A stretch of DNA of 64,000 bases from UMGS1783 sp900555065 (GTDB taxonomy: Bacteria > Bacillota > Clostridia > Oscillospirales > UMGS1783): assembly GCA_937991645.1 (NCBI GenBank), contig CALKPL010000020.1:21318-85317 (forward strand), in the 5' to 3' direction. A program made the position numbers and the translations under genes. Under the pieces are notes generated by a model. It worked only from the letters and a program-made list of their open reading frames with translations, searched no databases and had not been told where the DNA came from. Every line of letters starts with the position of its first letter. Position 1 is the stretch's first letter. This document shows positions 7,345-16,023 of this stretch, one piece after another.

Positions 7345-8922
7345 TCAGCGAGCCTTTGCCTTTTTCATGACCAGGGCCGTACCGGACAGGCCGACGCACG
7401 CAAGCGCAAGCAGGGTCCAAAGTACTGCCGCGGGCAGGTCGCCGGTCGCCGGGTTGACGGGGCCTTCCGGCTCGGCCGGAGCTTCGGGCTCAGGATCCAC
7501 GGGGACGGCGGGTTTTGCAGCGAGCGTTGCATTTTCGCCGATCTCAACCGTGAATACCTGGACGTTGTCCTCGCTCCAGGCTATTTCAATCGTAAAGCTC
7601 GCGCCGGTCGTCTCCACCAGCGTATAGAGCAGGAAGAAATTGTCGCCGTCCCTGATTTCGTCCCAGGCGACTTCGACGCCGCCCATACGCACGACGGAAC
7701 CGGACGTGTCAAAGCCTTCCGGCGCGTTTATCTGTAAGCCGATCTGGTTGCCGGCTTCCACGATGACGTTGCCTTCCGGATCCCTGACCGCGTCATACCA
7801 GCCGATTTCACCGTCGAATACCACTGTATTGCCGCTGATTACGGGCGCGGTGCCGCCGGTCTTGTCCGGATCCCACTGAATGGTGCCCTGCGGTTTCACT
7901 ATCTCGCCGTTCTCGTCCTGTTCCATACCGCCGGCCAGATATTCCTGCGGCACGCTCTCGGAGAATTTGCCGCCGCTGACCGTGACGGCCGCATCGGCGC
8001 CATATGCGCTGATGATGGATTCGCTGCCTTCCGCGACTTCAAACTCACCGCCCGAAATCTTGACCGAGCCGATATTTCCGCTCGTACCGTTCATGGTTCC
8101 GATCGCCGTTATGCCCGACGTGCGGAAAGTACCGCCCTCAATCGTCAGATCGCCTTTGTTCAGAACTTCATCGCCGCTCGTATTGGCGTCGTTCTTCCCG
8201 TTCAAAACCACGGCGTAATCGGTGGTAACGTCAAACTCGCCGTCGGTAATGGTCGCTACGTTCCAGTTCAGGATCGCGGCCTGCGTGGTGTTGGAAAATG
8301 TGCCGCCGTGAATCGCCATCGTGCCGCCGTCGTCATTCTTTACGGTGTTGAGACCGCCGGAAAACTCGCCGCCCAGAATCTTCAGGGAGGGGTTCGGCGA
8401 ATTGACGCCCTCGACATAGCCCGTCCTATGCGAGCCGCTGCCATAGTTCTGATAGCCGTTTTCAATCATGCTGGAATACGTGCTTTCGGAAACGACCTGC
8501 ACGCCGTCGCCAATGATCATTGAACCATGATTCAAAAGCACGTACCATTCGCCGGTGCGTTCGTATTTGCCGCCGTTGAGCTCGGCCGTGCCGTTGTTAA
8601 AGACAGCGCCGCGGCCGTCCGCAGTGTTCTTTACGATACCGCTGCCCGTCACGGTAAGGGAAGCGCCCTGCTCTACGGTGATCGTATCGGTGCTCCCATT
8701 GTTGGTCAGAGTCTTGCCGTTCAGATTCAATATAACCGTTTTGCCGGCGGGAATTACGATGCTCTGGGTCAGACTTGCGCCCAGCGTAATCTCTCCTCCG
8801 TTTTCCACTGCGGCCAGAAGTTCTTCCTCCGTTGTGACCGGATCGGCCGCCAGAGCGCTGATTGGCGCGACAGCTATGAACATGCACAGCGCCAGCAGGC
8901 TCGCCAGGATGCGTTTCTTCAT
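7345..8922 (-). CDS. Sortase-type surface protein with beta-helix repeats, under an invertible promoter
   Basis: 525 residues. The start is ATG at 8922, with AAGGAGG 8 nt upstream. Residues 1-25 are a signal peptide ending in SALA. Residues 30-330 are short repeats of the type ISGGEF, IEGGTF, IHGGTF and LNGGKY, a right-handed parallel beta-helix as in pectate-lyase-like adhesins. A beta-sandwich-like part (about 345-470) and a Pro/Glu-rich wall spacer follow. The tail is NPATGD, a transmembrane helix and KKAKAR, a sortase signal with NPATG replacing LPXTG. The only clear promoter lies between perfect inverted repeats beside a serine recombinase, so expression is probably phase variable. No sortase gene is in the window. 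Confidence 0.85.
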   Translation of the reverse strand: MKKRILASLLALCMFIAVAPISALAADPVTTEEELLAAVENGGEITLGASLTQSIVIPAGKTVILNLNGKTLTNNGSTDTITVEQGASLTVTGSGIVKNTADGRGAVFNNGTAELNGGKYERTGEWYVLLNHGSMIIGDGVQVVSESTYSSMIENGYQNYGSGSHRTGYVEGVNSPNPSLKILGGEFSGGLNTVKNDDGGTMAIHGGTFSNTTQAAILNWNVATITDGEFDVTTDYAVVLNGKNDANTSGDEVLNKGDLTIEGGTFRTSGITAIGTMNGTSGNIGSVKISGGEFEVAEGSESIISAYGADAAVTVSGGKFSESVPQEYLAGGMEQDENGEIVKPQGTIQWDPDKTGGTAPVISGNTVVFDGEIGWYDAVRDPEGNVIVEAGNQIGLQINAPEGFDTSGSVVRMGGVEVAWDEIRDGDNFFLLYTLVETTGASFTIEIAWSEDNVQVFTVEIGENATLAAKPAVPVDPEPEAPAEPEGPVNPATGDLPAAVLWTLLALACVGLSGTALVMKKAKAR

Positions 8923-8972
8923 TTAGTTGTCCTCCTTAATATAAAATGTCTGAGCGTACACGCAATGCCTTT

Positions 8973-8994
8973 TGCAAAGGTGTACTTTTACAAA
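8973..8994 (+). repeat. Third, degenerate recombination site in direct orientation
   Basis: It matches the site at 9003-9024 in 20 of 22 positions (T for C in the core, A for G near the end) and lies exactly 30 bp upstream in the same orientation. It could be an alternative crossover point or an accessory binding site. Confidence 0.65.
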
Positions 8995-9002
8995 AGCAGC
9001 AC

Positions 9003-9024
9003 TGCAAAGGCGTACTTTTGCAAA
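9003..9024 (+). repeat. Left inverted repeat of the invertible promoter segment
   Basis: 22 bp, the exact reverse complement of 9137-9158. The site consists of octamers related to TTTGCAAA on both sides of the 8-bp core GGCGTACT. The central dinucleotide GT is not symmetrical, as needed for a serine invertase to sense orientation. Confidence 0.85.
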
Positions 9025-9136
9025 CTTTCTCATATTTGGATACAGTTCCAATTATAACAGTGAAAAGTAGCATTTTCAAGTGATTTTTCATGGAAAATTC
9101 ACAATTTTGCGGCTTTGTTTCTGGAGGTATATTATT
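9025..9136. other. Putative 112-bp invertible promoter segment
   Basis: An AT-rich segment bounded by the 22-bp inverted repeats. It carries a single strong promoter. In the present orientation the promoter fires leftward into the surface protein gene. If flipped, it would fire rightward through the 3' end of the recombinase gene in antisense. No coding sequence is inside. Confidence 0.75.
9051..9079 (-). promoter_or_regulatory. Promoter of the surface protein, inside the invertible segment (ON orientation)
   Basis: TTGAAA (9079-9074), a 17-nt spacer and TATAAT (9056-9051), with TG one base before the -10 (extended -10). This is a near-perfect sigma-A promoter. Transcription would start near 9044, about 120 nt before the ATG at 8922. 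Confidence 0.85.
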
Positions 9137-9158
9137 TTTGCAAAAGTACGCCTTTGCA
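9137..9158 (-). repeat. Right inverted repeat of the invertible promoter segment
   Basis: 22 bp, the exact reverse complement of 9003-9024. Here both flanks are complete TTTGCAAA octamers (9137-9144 and 9153-9160) around AGTACGCC. It ends 11 bp before the stop codon of the recombinase. Confidence 0.85.
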
Positions 9159-9168
9159 AAACAGCCGA

Positions 9169-9774
9169 TTATGCCCCTTTTTCATATTTTACCGCCTTTG
9201 CATAAAATGTTCCGACCGGCATTCCGTAGGCCTCCGCCGCCTGGCGAAGTGCTATTTTTTTACCTCTCCAGGCCTTGTGAACTGCAAAAAAGTTCTCCGG
9301 AAGCGGCCGCGGCGGCCTGCCGAATCTTACGCCCCTGGCTTTCGCCGCCGCGATTCCCTCGGCCTGCCGCTTGCGGATGTTTTCCCGTTCGCTATGCGCC
9401 ACAAACGACAAAATCTGCAATACCAGGTCCGCAATAAACGTGCCCATCAGGTCTTTGCCGTTTCTGGTGTCCAGCAGCGGCATATCCAAAACGCAGATGT
9501 CCAAGCCCTTTTCCTGTGTCAGCAACCGCCACTGTTCCTGTATCTCCCTGTAATTTCGGCCCAGACGGTCGATGCTCTGTATGTACAGTAGATCGCCCGC
9601 CCGCAGCCGCTTTACCAGCCGTTTGCACCTGGGCCGTTCAAAATCCTTTCCGGACTGCTTGTCCATGTAAAGATTCCGTTCCGGCACGCCCTTCCCCCGC
9701 AGAGCGATGCGCTGCCTTTCCTCATTCTGGTCCATACTGGATACCCGGATATATCCGTAAACGATAAGAATCAC
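9169..9774 (-). CDS. Small serine recombinase (resolvase/invertase family), likely DNA invertase
   Basis: 201 residues, the usual length for Hin/Pin-type invertases and resolvases. The catalytic serine is in YGYIRVSS near residue 12. The arginine-containing active-site segment SIDRLGRNYREI follows at about 66-77. The E-helix region (LVLQILSFVAHSERENIRKRQAEGI) and a C-terminal helix-turn-helix (ALRQAAEAYGMPVGTFYAKA) are complete. The start is GTG at 9774, preceded by a GGGGAG-type site. Its 3' end lies next to the inverted repeats that flank the promoter of the neighbouring surface gene, which strongly suggests that it flips that promoter. A TATAAT-like -10 lies at 9865-9860. Confidence 0.9.
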   Translation of the reverse strand: MILIVYGYIRVSSMDQNEERQRIALRGKGVPERNLYMDKQSGKDFERPRCKRLVKRLRAGDLLYIQSIDRLGRNYREIQEQWRLLTQEKGLDICVLDMPLLDTRNGKDLMGTFIADLVLQILSFVAHSERENIRKRQAEGIAAAKARGVRFGRPPRPLPENFFAVHKAWRGKKIALRQAAEAYGMPVGTFYAKAVKYEKGA

Positions 9775-9865
9775 TCCCTCTCCCCTTTTCCGGCTCCCTC
9801 ACTCTAACGCGCTATACGTTGGCTCCCACTATTTTACATATTTGTCGGCGCTACAGCCTATTATA

Positions 9866-10770
9866 ACGGAAATTAGGTTAAAGATTGGAAGCATACAGGA
9901 GCGGCCAGTCCCGCGGCCATGGGGCGGCAAAGAGCAAAATTGGCCCGCGCTATGACTGATATTGAAACGTCCCGTATGATTTGTCATTGTGTTTTATATC
10001 CGGTTCTCACATATATTGAAAAAAAGCGCGAAGGCGGCGGAAATTTTTCCGCCGCTATTTTCGTCCGTCTATCAGGCACGCAGGGAAGATCAAACCGCAC
10101 CGGGAAAAAAATACAGTGACAAAAGGCGCGGCGCACAGCGAAAATGGGGGAACAGGGTCTAGACGGTCCGGGCCCGGGGACCCGCGCCGGTTCGGCGCAA
10201 AGGCGCGCCCGTTGCGCAAAGGACGCGGCCGGCGCGGGCAGCAGCCTCTGGGGCGGGGTGCGGAAGGGTCCTGCGGACCGGCGCAGACCTGTGCGGGAGA
10301 AGGAAACCTGTTTGGGTCCCGGACCGCGGCGTGGAATGACGCAGAGCCGGTGCGAAACGCAAACCGGGGCAGGGGAGGCGCCGTACAAAATCTCCATACA
10401 CGCGTAGGCGGGATACGGCGCGCCCTCCCCGCGCAAAAAGCAAAACGCCCGGCTATCCGCGAACCCGAAATCATAACGTTTTCCCACCGGAAATGAAACG
10501 ATGCGGCAGGTATGGTCAAACCGATGAACGTATTGCACACCCGCGCCTTTGGCGCGCAGTTCCAGTGGACAAGAGCGGGCCGGACAACCCGTTCTTTTCA
10601 TGAAAAACCGACCTTATTTTACACAATTCCACAAACTGCCGCAATTGCGCATTGTCTTTCTGCTGTAAACAAAAGGGGGATGGACATAAAATTCCAGATG
10701 ATTCCATGAAATTACTGCTACATTGAAGTCATTGTGTATTTTTACCGAATGTCTGTATTTTTGTTCCATA
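9866..10770. other. Gene-free GC-rich stretch
   Basis: No frame here has a ribosome site or recognisable family. A hairpin with arms GCGGCGGAA and TTCCGCCGC and a short T-rich tail (about 10034-10060) could be a terminator. The rest is GC-rich and unremarkable. Confidence 0.6.
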
Positions 10771-10786
10771 ATAACGGAATAAGTGT

Positions 10787-10792
10787 TATAAT
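10787..10792 (+). promoter_or_regulatory. Extended -10 element ahead of the XRE regulator
   Basis: TGT followed by TATAAT, 52 nt before the ATG at 10844. The -35 is weak (TTCCAT at a 17-nt spacing). The same TGTTATAAT arrangement is found in the invertible promoter. Confidence 0.6.
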
Positions 10793-10843
10793 TGAAATAT
10801 CGATTGAAGTGTATGATCGACGGCATAATACAGGTGACATAAT

Positions 10844-11188
10844 ATGGAACGATTTGAAAAGTTCAGATACACTTTACAAAATCTTCGGGAAAACCGGGAT
10901 GTAAAGCAGGTCGAAGTTGCAAACGCAATCGGCATTGCGCCGTCCTCATATTCCAATTATGAACAGGGACTGCATATGCCGGACTATACCGTGCTGATTA
11001 AACTGGCGGATTATTTTGACGTGACTTTGGATTATTTGCTTGACCGCACCGAAACCAAACTTAGCTGGAGCAAGCAGTCCAAGATCATGGAACAATACGA
11101 TCTGGACTTATTGGACGCGCTGAGTACCCGCGACAGAAATATACTGTTCTATATTGCAGGCCGCCTGCGTGACAACCCGAAATCCTGA
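10844..11188 (+). CDS. XRE-family helix-turn-helix transcriptional regulator
   Basis: 114 residues. Residues 8-62 form a canonical Cro/CI-type HTH (LRENRDVKQVEVANAIGIAP, then SSYSNYEQGLHMPDYTVLIK). They are followed by the LADYFDVTLDYLLDRTE segment that ends most clostridial XRE domains. The C-terminal 45 residues are helical and unrecognised, and may dimerise or sense a ligand. It is monocistronic, with its own promoter and a terminator at 11341. Target genes are unknown. Confidence 0.85.
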   Translation: MERFEKFRYTLQNLRENRDVKQVEVANAIGIAPSSYSNYEQGLHMPDYTVLIKLADYFDVTLDYLLDRTETKLSWSKQSKIMEQYDLDLLDALSTRDRNILFYIAGRLRDNPKS

Positions 11189-11340
11189 CGCAGGCGGGGG
11201 AGAAACTCAGTGAAAAAGACGGCAAATGCGCCGGGATCCGGCGCCGCGGCCGCGCGGTGAAAATTCACAGCGTTCGGGCCTTGGGGGGCTGGCCCGCCCG
11301 CGCGGCCGCAAATTTGACCGGTCTTTTTTATATTTTATAG

Positions 11341-11370
11341 AAAGAGAATGGGGCATGTCCCATTCTCTTT
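11341..11370. terminator. Intrinsic terminator after the XRE gene
   Basis: Arms AAAGAGAATGGG (11341-11352) and CCCATTCTCTTT (11359-11370) with a 6-nt loop and a following TTCT. It lies 150 nt after the XRE stop. Confidence 0.75.
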
Positions 11371-11541
11371 TTCTACATGAACGATACCGGCACGGGCTTT
11401 CGTTTTTTGCCTGAACCTGCAAACGCGCCGCTGATTGGGAAAATATAAAATAACCTGTGTTTCCGGCATGGAAGAGCAGCGGTTTGCGGGAACGTTGACG
11501 CCATGCTATGCGCGCTTTTACCCTGTTCCGCGGTCCACTAA

Positions 11542-11592
11542 AAGAGGAGGGGCGCGGCCGGGCTCTTTCAACATGGGCGTTAACGGCGGCCG
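11542..11592 (+). repeat. 51-bp direct repeat, copy 1
   Basis: It begins AAGAGGAGGGGCGCGGCC and ends AACGGCGGCCG. It is identical to 11638-11688 except for two adjacent bases (TT versus CG), and the copies are 45 bp apart. Confidence 0.85.
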
Positions 11593-11637
11593 GCGCGCTC
11601 TTCCGCTTGGGCCCTGTCCGCTTCGCCGCCCTCCGAT

Positions 11638-11688
11638 AAGAGGAGGGGCGCGGCCGGGCTCTTTCAACATGGGCGCGAACGGCGGCCG
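11638..11688 (+). repeat. 51-bp direct repeat, copy 2
   Basis: Second copy of the 51-bp repeat, 49 of 51 bases identical. It ends 6 bp before the stop codon of the convergent GNAT gene. Confidence 0.85.
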
Positions 11689-11694
11689 CATAGC

Positions 11695-12234
11695 TTATTT
11701 CGACGACGACCACTCCTCCGGGGTTATGGAAAAGCACAGGCTGTCCATCAGCCTGCCGTCATACATGCGATAAGAGGCGCGGAGCCGGCCCTCGTACACA
11801 AACCCGCACTTTTCCAGCACGCGGCGGGAGGCCTCGTTTTCCGGAAAACAGTAGGCGGACAGAATCGGCAGCTCCCAGTCTTCAAACGCGTGCCGGATCA
11901 TACGGCGCGCGGCTTCGGTCGCGTAGCCCCTGCCCCAGAACGCGTTGTGAAACGCGTAGCCCAGCATCCGCGCGCCGACTTCAGAGCGTTTTTCGTCCGG
12001 GTGCAGCCCGGCCGTGCCGATCATTTTGCCGCCGTCGGCTTTGCTGCATACGGCATAGATATAGCCGCATTCACGGTAGCGTTTCAAAATCCGCCTGGAT
12101 TCGCGCAGCGATACGTGCGGCCGCCAGCCGGCCATGGGCCCCACAAACCCGGTCTGCGCGTATTCGTACAGATCGGCCGCGTCCCGCGGCGACGGCGCGC
12201 GAAGCAACAGGCGTTCGGTTTCCAGCTCTATCAT
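11695..12234 (-). CDS. GNAT-family N-acetyltransferase (RimJ/RimL-like)
   Basis: 179 residues. The start is ATG at 12234, with AAGGAGG 8 nt upstream. The longer frame up to 12273 lacks a ribosome site. It begins with the family signature MIELETERLLLRAPSPRDAA. It has the acetyl-CoA-binding helix segment NAFWGRGYATEAARRMIRHA and a typical late motif (FPENEASRRVLEKCGFVYEGRLRASY). The family acetylates N-terminal or small-molecule amines, and the substrate here is unknown. It shares the fold but little detailed sequence with the GNAT gene at 928-1524. Confidence 0.88.
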   Translation of the reverse strand: MIELETERLLLRAPSPRDAADLYEYAQTGFVGPMAGWRPHVSLRESRRILKRYRECGYIYAVCSKADGGKMIGTAGLHPDEKRSEVGARMLGYAFHNAFWGRGYATEAARRMIRHAFEDWELPILSAYCFPENEASRRVLEKCGFVYEGRLRASYRMYDGRLMDSLCFSITPEEWSSSK

Positions 12235-12342
12235 GAAATCCGCCTCCTTACATGCCAAAATGTATTGCGGCAATGCTTTTTTAGGCCGGCCGCGGTATGG
12301 AAACGGCGCGGAAGAGGCCTTCCTTTCGCGCCAATGCAGTGT

Positions 12343-14181
12343 TTACGCGTTCGATGCGCGCAGGACGCGCATCGCCGCCTCGTCCTCGTACTGGCGGTTA
12401 TACAGGCCTGCATAATGCCCGCCCGCCGCCATCAGTTCGTCGTGCGTGCCCTGTTCGACCACGCTTCCGTTCTGGACGACGAGGATCAGGTCGGCCTGGC
12501 GGATGGTTGAAAGCCTATGCGCGATGATGAACGACGTGCGCGCGTTAAGCAGGGTGGAGATGGCGTTCTGGATCAGCTGTTCGGTGTGCGTGTCTATGGA
12601 GCTTGTCGCCTCGTCGAGCACAAAGATGCGCGGGTCGGCAATCACGGCCCGGGCAAAGGACACCAGCTGCTTTTCGCCGGTGGAAAGGCGGTCGCCGCCC
12701 TCGCCGACTTCGCTGTCGTACCCCTTTTCGAGCTTCTCGACGACTGTGTCGGCCGAGACGCTCTTCGCCGCCGCCTCGATCTGCGCGTCGGTCGCGTCCA
12801 GCTTGCCGTATCGGATATTGTCGCGCACTGTGCCGGAGAACAGGTGCGGGTTTTGCAGCACATAGCCGATGCTGCTGTGCAGCCACAGCTGCGAACGCTT
12901 GCGGTAGTCCACGCCGTCGATGAGAATTTCGCCCTCTGTCGGCTCAAAAAACCGGCAGGCAAGGTTGACCAGGGTGCTCTTGCCCGCACCCGTCTCGCCT
13001 ACGATGGCGACCGTCATGCCCTGCGGGACTTTTAAATTGAAATTCTTCAGCACATAGTCGCCGCCGTCAGGGTACCGGAAGGATACGTTTCTGAATTCGA
13101 TATCCCCATGAATCGGCTCCCAGTTCTCCGTCTTGGGAAACAGCGCGTCGCCGTATTTTTCAATCACCTCGGGCGTATCGGTCACGTTCGGAGTTTCGTC
13201 AAGCAGGGTGCGCACGCGCTCAATATTGACCTGCAGGGACAAAATCTCCGCCAGCAGCCGAGCCAGGTTCTGGATCGGCTCAAATATGCCGATGGCATAG
13301 GAGGTGAAGGCGGACAGGGTGCCAAGCAGCATCAAATGCTCATGCACCATCATCCCGCCGCGGCCGAGTACGATCGCCGCCGCCAAATAGCCGCAGAAAA
13401 TTACGCCCGCAATGTACACGCCCGACATGCGGGCCGCCCGCGTCGTCTCGCGCAGCATCTTCCCGGAAAGGCCCTGAAAGCTTTTGTCGTTGTCCTTCTC
13501 GATTACGAGGGTTTTCGAGGTGCGCACGCCTGTGATGCCCTCGTTGTAGGCCGTGGTGATCATGGAGTTGATCTTGCGCTGGCGGCGGTTGCTCACAAGC
13601 AGCCGGCCCTGAAAAAACCCGGTCAGAAGCGCGAGAATGGGAACGACCACAAGCACGATCAGGGCCAGTTTCCAGTTGAGCACGAACATGGCCACGAATA
13701 CGCCCACAACGTAGACGAGCGACCACATCATGTCGATCAGCCCCCAGGCGAGCATGCTCGAAATGCGGTTGGTATCGCTCATGGTGCGCGCCATCATATA
13801 GCCGACGGGCGTGGTGTTGTAGTAGTTGAACGACAGCTCCTGCAGGTGCACAAAGCAGGCGCGCTTGAGGTCGCGGCCCACGCTCATTTCAATAAACATG
13901 GCGCGGCGGGTGAAAACGACCACGCCCAGGCACTGCAGAGTGACGACGACAAAGTACACCCCGGCAAAGACCCAGATCCCCTCCGTCGTGCCCTTCTCTA
14001 TGAAATTGTCGATCGCATAGCGCTGGAACAGCGGCAGTATGATGTCGATTACCGAAATGGCGACGATAATGCCTATGGCCGTAAAAAACTGTTTTTTATA
14101 TTTTGCCAGGAAGGGGAACAGTCCTTTCCACTTTTTCAGATCAAAGGACCGGCCCTTTTCCAGCTCTTCAAATGGTTCCAT
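12343..14181 (-). CDS. ABC exporter half-transporter, catalytically complete subunit (BmrD/YheH-like)
   Basis: 612 residues. Six membrane helices (about 25-320) are followed by a nucleotide-binding domain with Walker A GETGAGKSTL, signature LSTGEKQLVSFARA, Walker B IFVLDEATSSID with the catalytic Glu, and H-loop AHRLST. The signature deviates from LSGGQ, as is common in this subunit type. The ATG at 14181 is preceded by AAGGAG that overlaps the end of the upstream gene. It follows 6 nt after a second half-transporter, so the two likely form a heterodimeric multidrug or lipid exporter. Confidence 0.9.
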   Translation of the reverse strand: MEPFEELEKGRSFDLKKWKGLFPFLAKYKKQFFTAIGIIVAISVIDIILPLFQRYAIDNFIEKGTTEGIWVFAGVYFVVVTLQCLGVVVFTRRAMFIEMSVGRDLKRACFVHLQELSFNYYNTTPVGYMMARTMSDTNRISSMLAWGLIDMMWSLVYVVGVFVAMFVLNWKLALIVLVVVPILALLTGFFQGRLLVSNRRQRKINSMITTAYNEGITGVRTSKTLVIEKDNDKSFQGLSGKMLRETTRAARMSGVYIAGVIFCGYLAAAIVLGRGGMMVHEHLMLLGTLSAFTSYAIGIFEPIQNLARLLAEILSLQVNIERVRTLLDETPNVTDTPEVIEKYGDALFPKTENWEPIHGDIEFRNVSFRYPDGGDYVLKNFNLKVPQGMTVAIVGETGAGKSTLVNLACRFFEPTEGEILIDGVDYRKRSQLWLHSSIGYVLQNPHLFSGTVRDNIRYGKLDATDAQIEAAAKSVSADTVVEKLEKGYDSEVGEGGDRLSTGEKQLVSFARAVIADPRIFVLDEATSSIDTHTEQLIQNAISTLLNARTSFIIAHRLSTIRQADLILVVQNGSVVEQGTHDELMAAGGHYAGLYNRQYEDEAAMRVLRASNA

Positions 14182-14187
14182 GGCGGT

Positions 14188-16023
14188 TCACGCTCCTTCC
14201 TGCGCCGACGCGGCGGGCGCGGCAGCTCCCGCGCCGGGCCGCATCTGGATATCGTATATGCTCTTATATATCCCGCCCTCAGCGAGCAGCGCGTCGTGAT
14301 CGCCGCGCTCGGTGATCCGGCCCTGCTCCAAAACGATGATCTCGTCCGCCTGCATCAGCGTCGTGATCCGGTGCGAGATGATGATCGTCGTCGCGCCGCG
14401 GCCGCGCGCCGCGAGCGACTTGCGGATGGCGCTGTCCGTCTGCGCATCGACGGCGGAAAGAGAATCGTCAAATATGATGACGGGCGTCTGCGCCAGCAGG
14501 GTGCGCGCGATGGCCACCCGCTGCTTCTGCCCGCCCGACAGGGTCACGCCGCGCTCGCCCACGACGGTGTCGTAGCCGTCTTTGAACTCGAGGATTTCAC
14601 TGTCGATATGCGCGGTGCGCGCCGCGGCACGGATTTCGTCCATGGTCGCGTCCGGACGGGTGATGGCAATGTTCTCCCCGATGGTTCTCGAAAACAGAAA
14701 TGGTTCCTGATTTATAAGGCCGATCTTCGCGCGCAGGTGTTCGACCGGGACGTCGCGCACGTCCACGCCGTCGACGAGGATATCGCCGCAGCCCGCCGGC
14801 AGCTCGTACAGCCGGGTGAGCAGCTGGGCGATCGTGGACTTGCCGGATCCGGTGGAGCCGAGGATGGCCAGGGTCCTGCCGGCTTTTACGGTAAAGCTTA
14901 CATCGTCGAGCACCGGCGCGCCGTCATAGGAAAAGCTGACGTGCCGGAATTCCACGTCGCCCGTGAGCGCCGGCAGCGCAGCGCCGCCACGGTCCTCCTC
15001 CCGCGCGCTCAGGATCTCGCCGATACGCGCAAAGGATACGCCGGATTTGCTCATCTCGGACAGGATCCTGCCCAGGTTGCGGATGGGCCAGACAAGCATG
15101 CCGTTATACGAGATGAAGGCGATGAACGTGCCGAGCGTAATCTCGCCGTTCGCGGCGAAAATCGCGCCGAAGGTGATGACGAACAGCACCTGCAGGCAAC
15201 TGAAAAAGTCGCCCATGCCCCAGAACAGGCTCAGCACGTCGCCCAGGCGCATCCAGAGTTCCGCGAAATAGTTGTTCTTTTTATCGAATTTCTCAATCTC
15301 ATACCGCTCGCGGCCAAAGGCGCGGACTACGCGCATGCCGGTCAGGTTCTCCTGCACGTCGGCGGTCAGGTCGCCCTCCGCCTCGTCCGCATCCCGAAAA
15401 CGCGAGCTGATCTTCCTATAAAATATAAACGAATACGCCACGACAATCGGAATAAACGCCAGCGCGATCAGCGACAGCGTCGCGTTCATGGCGAACATGA
15501 CCGACAGGGCGAATATGATGAGAAATACGATGCGGAACACCTCGGTCAGCTGGCCCGCGATAAAACTGCGGATGACGTCCACATCCGACGTACAACGCTG
15601 CACGATGTCGCCCGTCTGGTTGACGCTGTGCCAGGACAGCGGCAGGCGCTGGATGTGGTAAAACAGGCGGTCGCGCATGTTTTTTGTAAATGTCTCCGCG
15701 CAGCGGATGGTGCAGACGCGGTAGACGTAAAAACAGCACCCGGACAGGGCCGCGGACAACGCGACGGCCGCCGCCGCGTACAGAAGCAGCGTGCCGATGG
15801 ACTTGCCCGCGATCAAAGCCTGTACGGGCGCCAAAAGAACGGCGGGCAGGTCAAGCGGCGCGTCGCCGATGACGGAGTCCACCGTAAGCCGCAGTATCTG
15901 CGGCGTTACCGTATTGAATACCGTGTTCAAAACCGAGCCGAGCAGCGCCGTGACGAACAGCCACCGGCACTTTTCAGAAAACGTCCACAGCATGCCCGGT
16001 CTAGTAATCTGTCTATGTTCCAT
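14188..16023 (-). CDS. ABC exporter half-transporter, degenerate-site subunit (BmrC/YheI-like)
   Basis: 611 residues. The start is ATG at 16023 (MEHRQITRPGM), with GGGAG 6 nt upstream. The open frame extends to 16434, but that part has no ribosome site and is Arg-rich shadow sequence. Membrane helices cover about residues 15-310. The nucleotide-binding domain has Walker A GSTGSGKSTI, a canonical LSGGQKQRVAIARTL and H-loop SHRITT. Walker B ends VIIFDDSLSAVD, so the catalytic Glu is replaced by Asp. This one-sided degeneration is the hallmark of heterodimeric exporters and pairs this subunit with the one at 12343-14181. Confidence 0.9.
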   Translation of the reverse strand: MEHRQITRPGMLWTFSEKCRWLFVTALLGSVLNTVFNTVTPQILRLTVDSVIGDAPLDLPAVLLAPVQALIAGKSIGTLLLYAAAAVALSAALSGCCFYVYRVCTIRCAETFTKNMRDRLFYHIQRLPLSWHSVNQTGDIVQRCTSDVDVIRSFIAGQLTEVFRIVFLIIFALSVMFAMNATLSLIALAFIPIVVAYSFIFYRKISSRFRDADEAEGDLTADVQENLTGMRVVRAFGRERYEIEKFDKKNNYFAELWMRLGDVLSLFWGMGDFFSCLQVLFVITFGAIFAANGEITLGTFIAFISYNGMLVWPIRNLGRILSEMSKSGVSFARIGEILSAREEDRGGAALPALTGDVEFRHVSFSYDGAPVLDDVSFTVKAGRTLAILGSTGSGKSTIAQLLTRLYELPAGCGDILVDGVDVRDVPVEHLRAKIGLINQEPFLFSRTIGENIAITRPDATMDEIRAAARTAHIDSEILEFKDGYDTVVGERGVTLSGGQKQRVAIARTLLAQTPVIIFDDSLSAVDAQTDSAIRKSLAARGRGATTIIISHRITTLMQADEIIVLEQGRITERGDHDALLAEGGIYKSIYDIQMRPGAGAAAPAASAQEGA

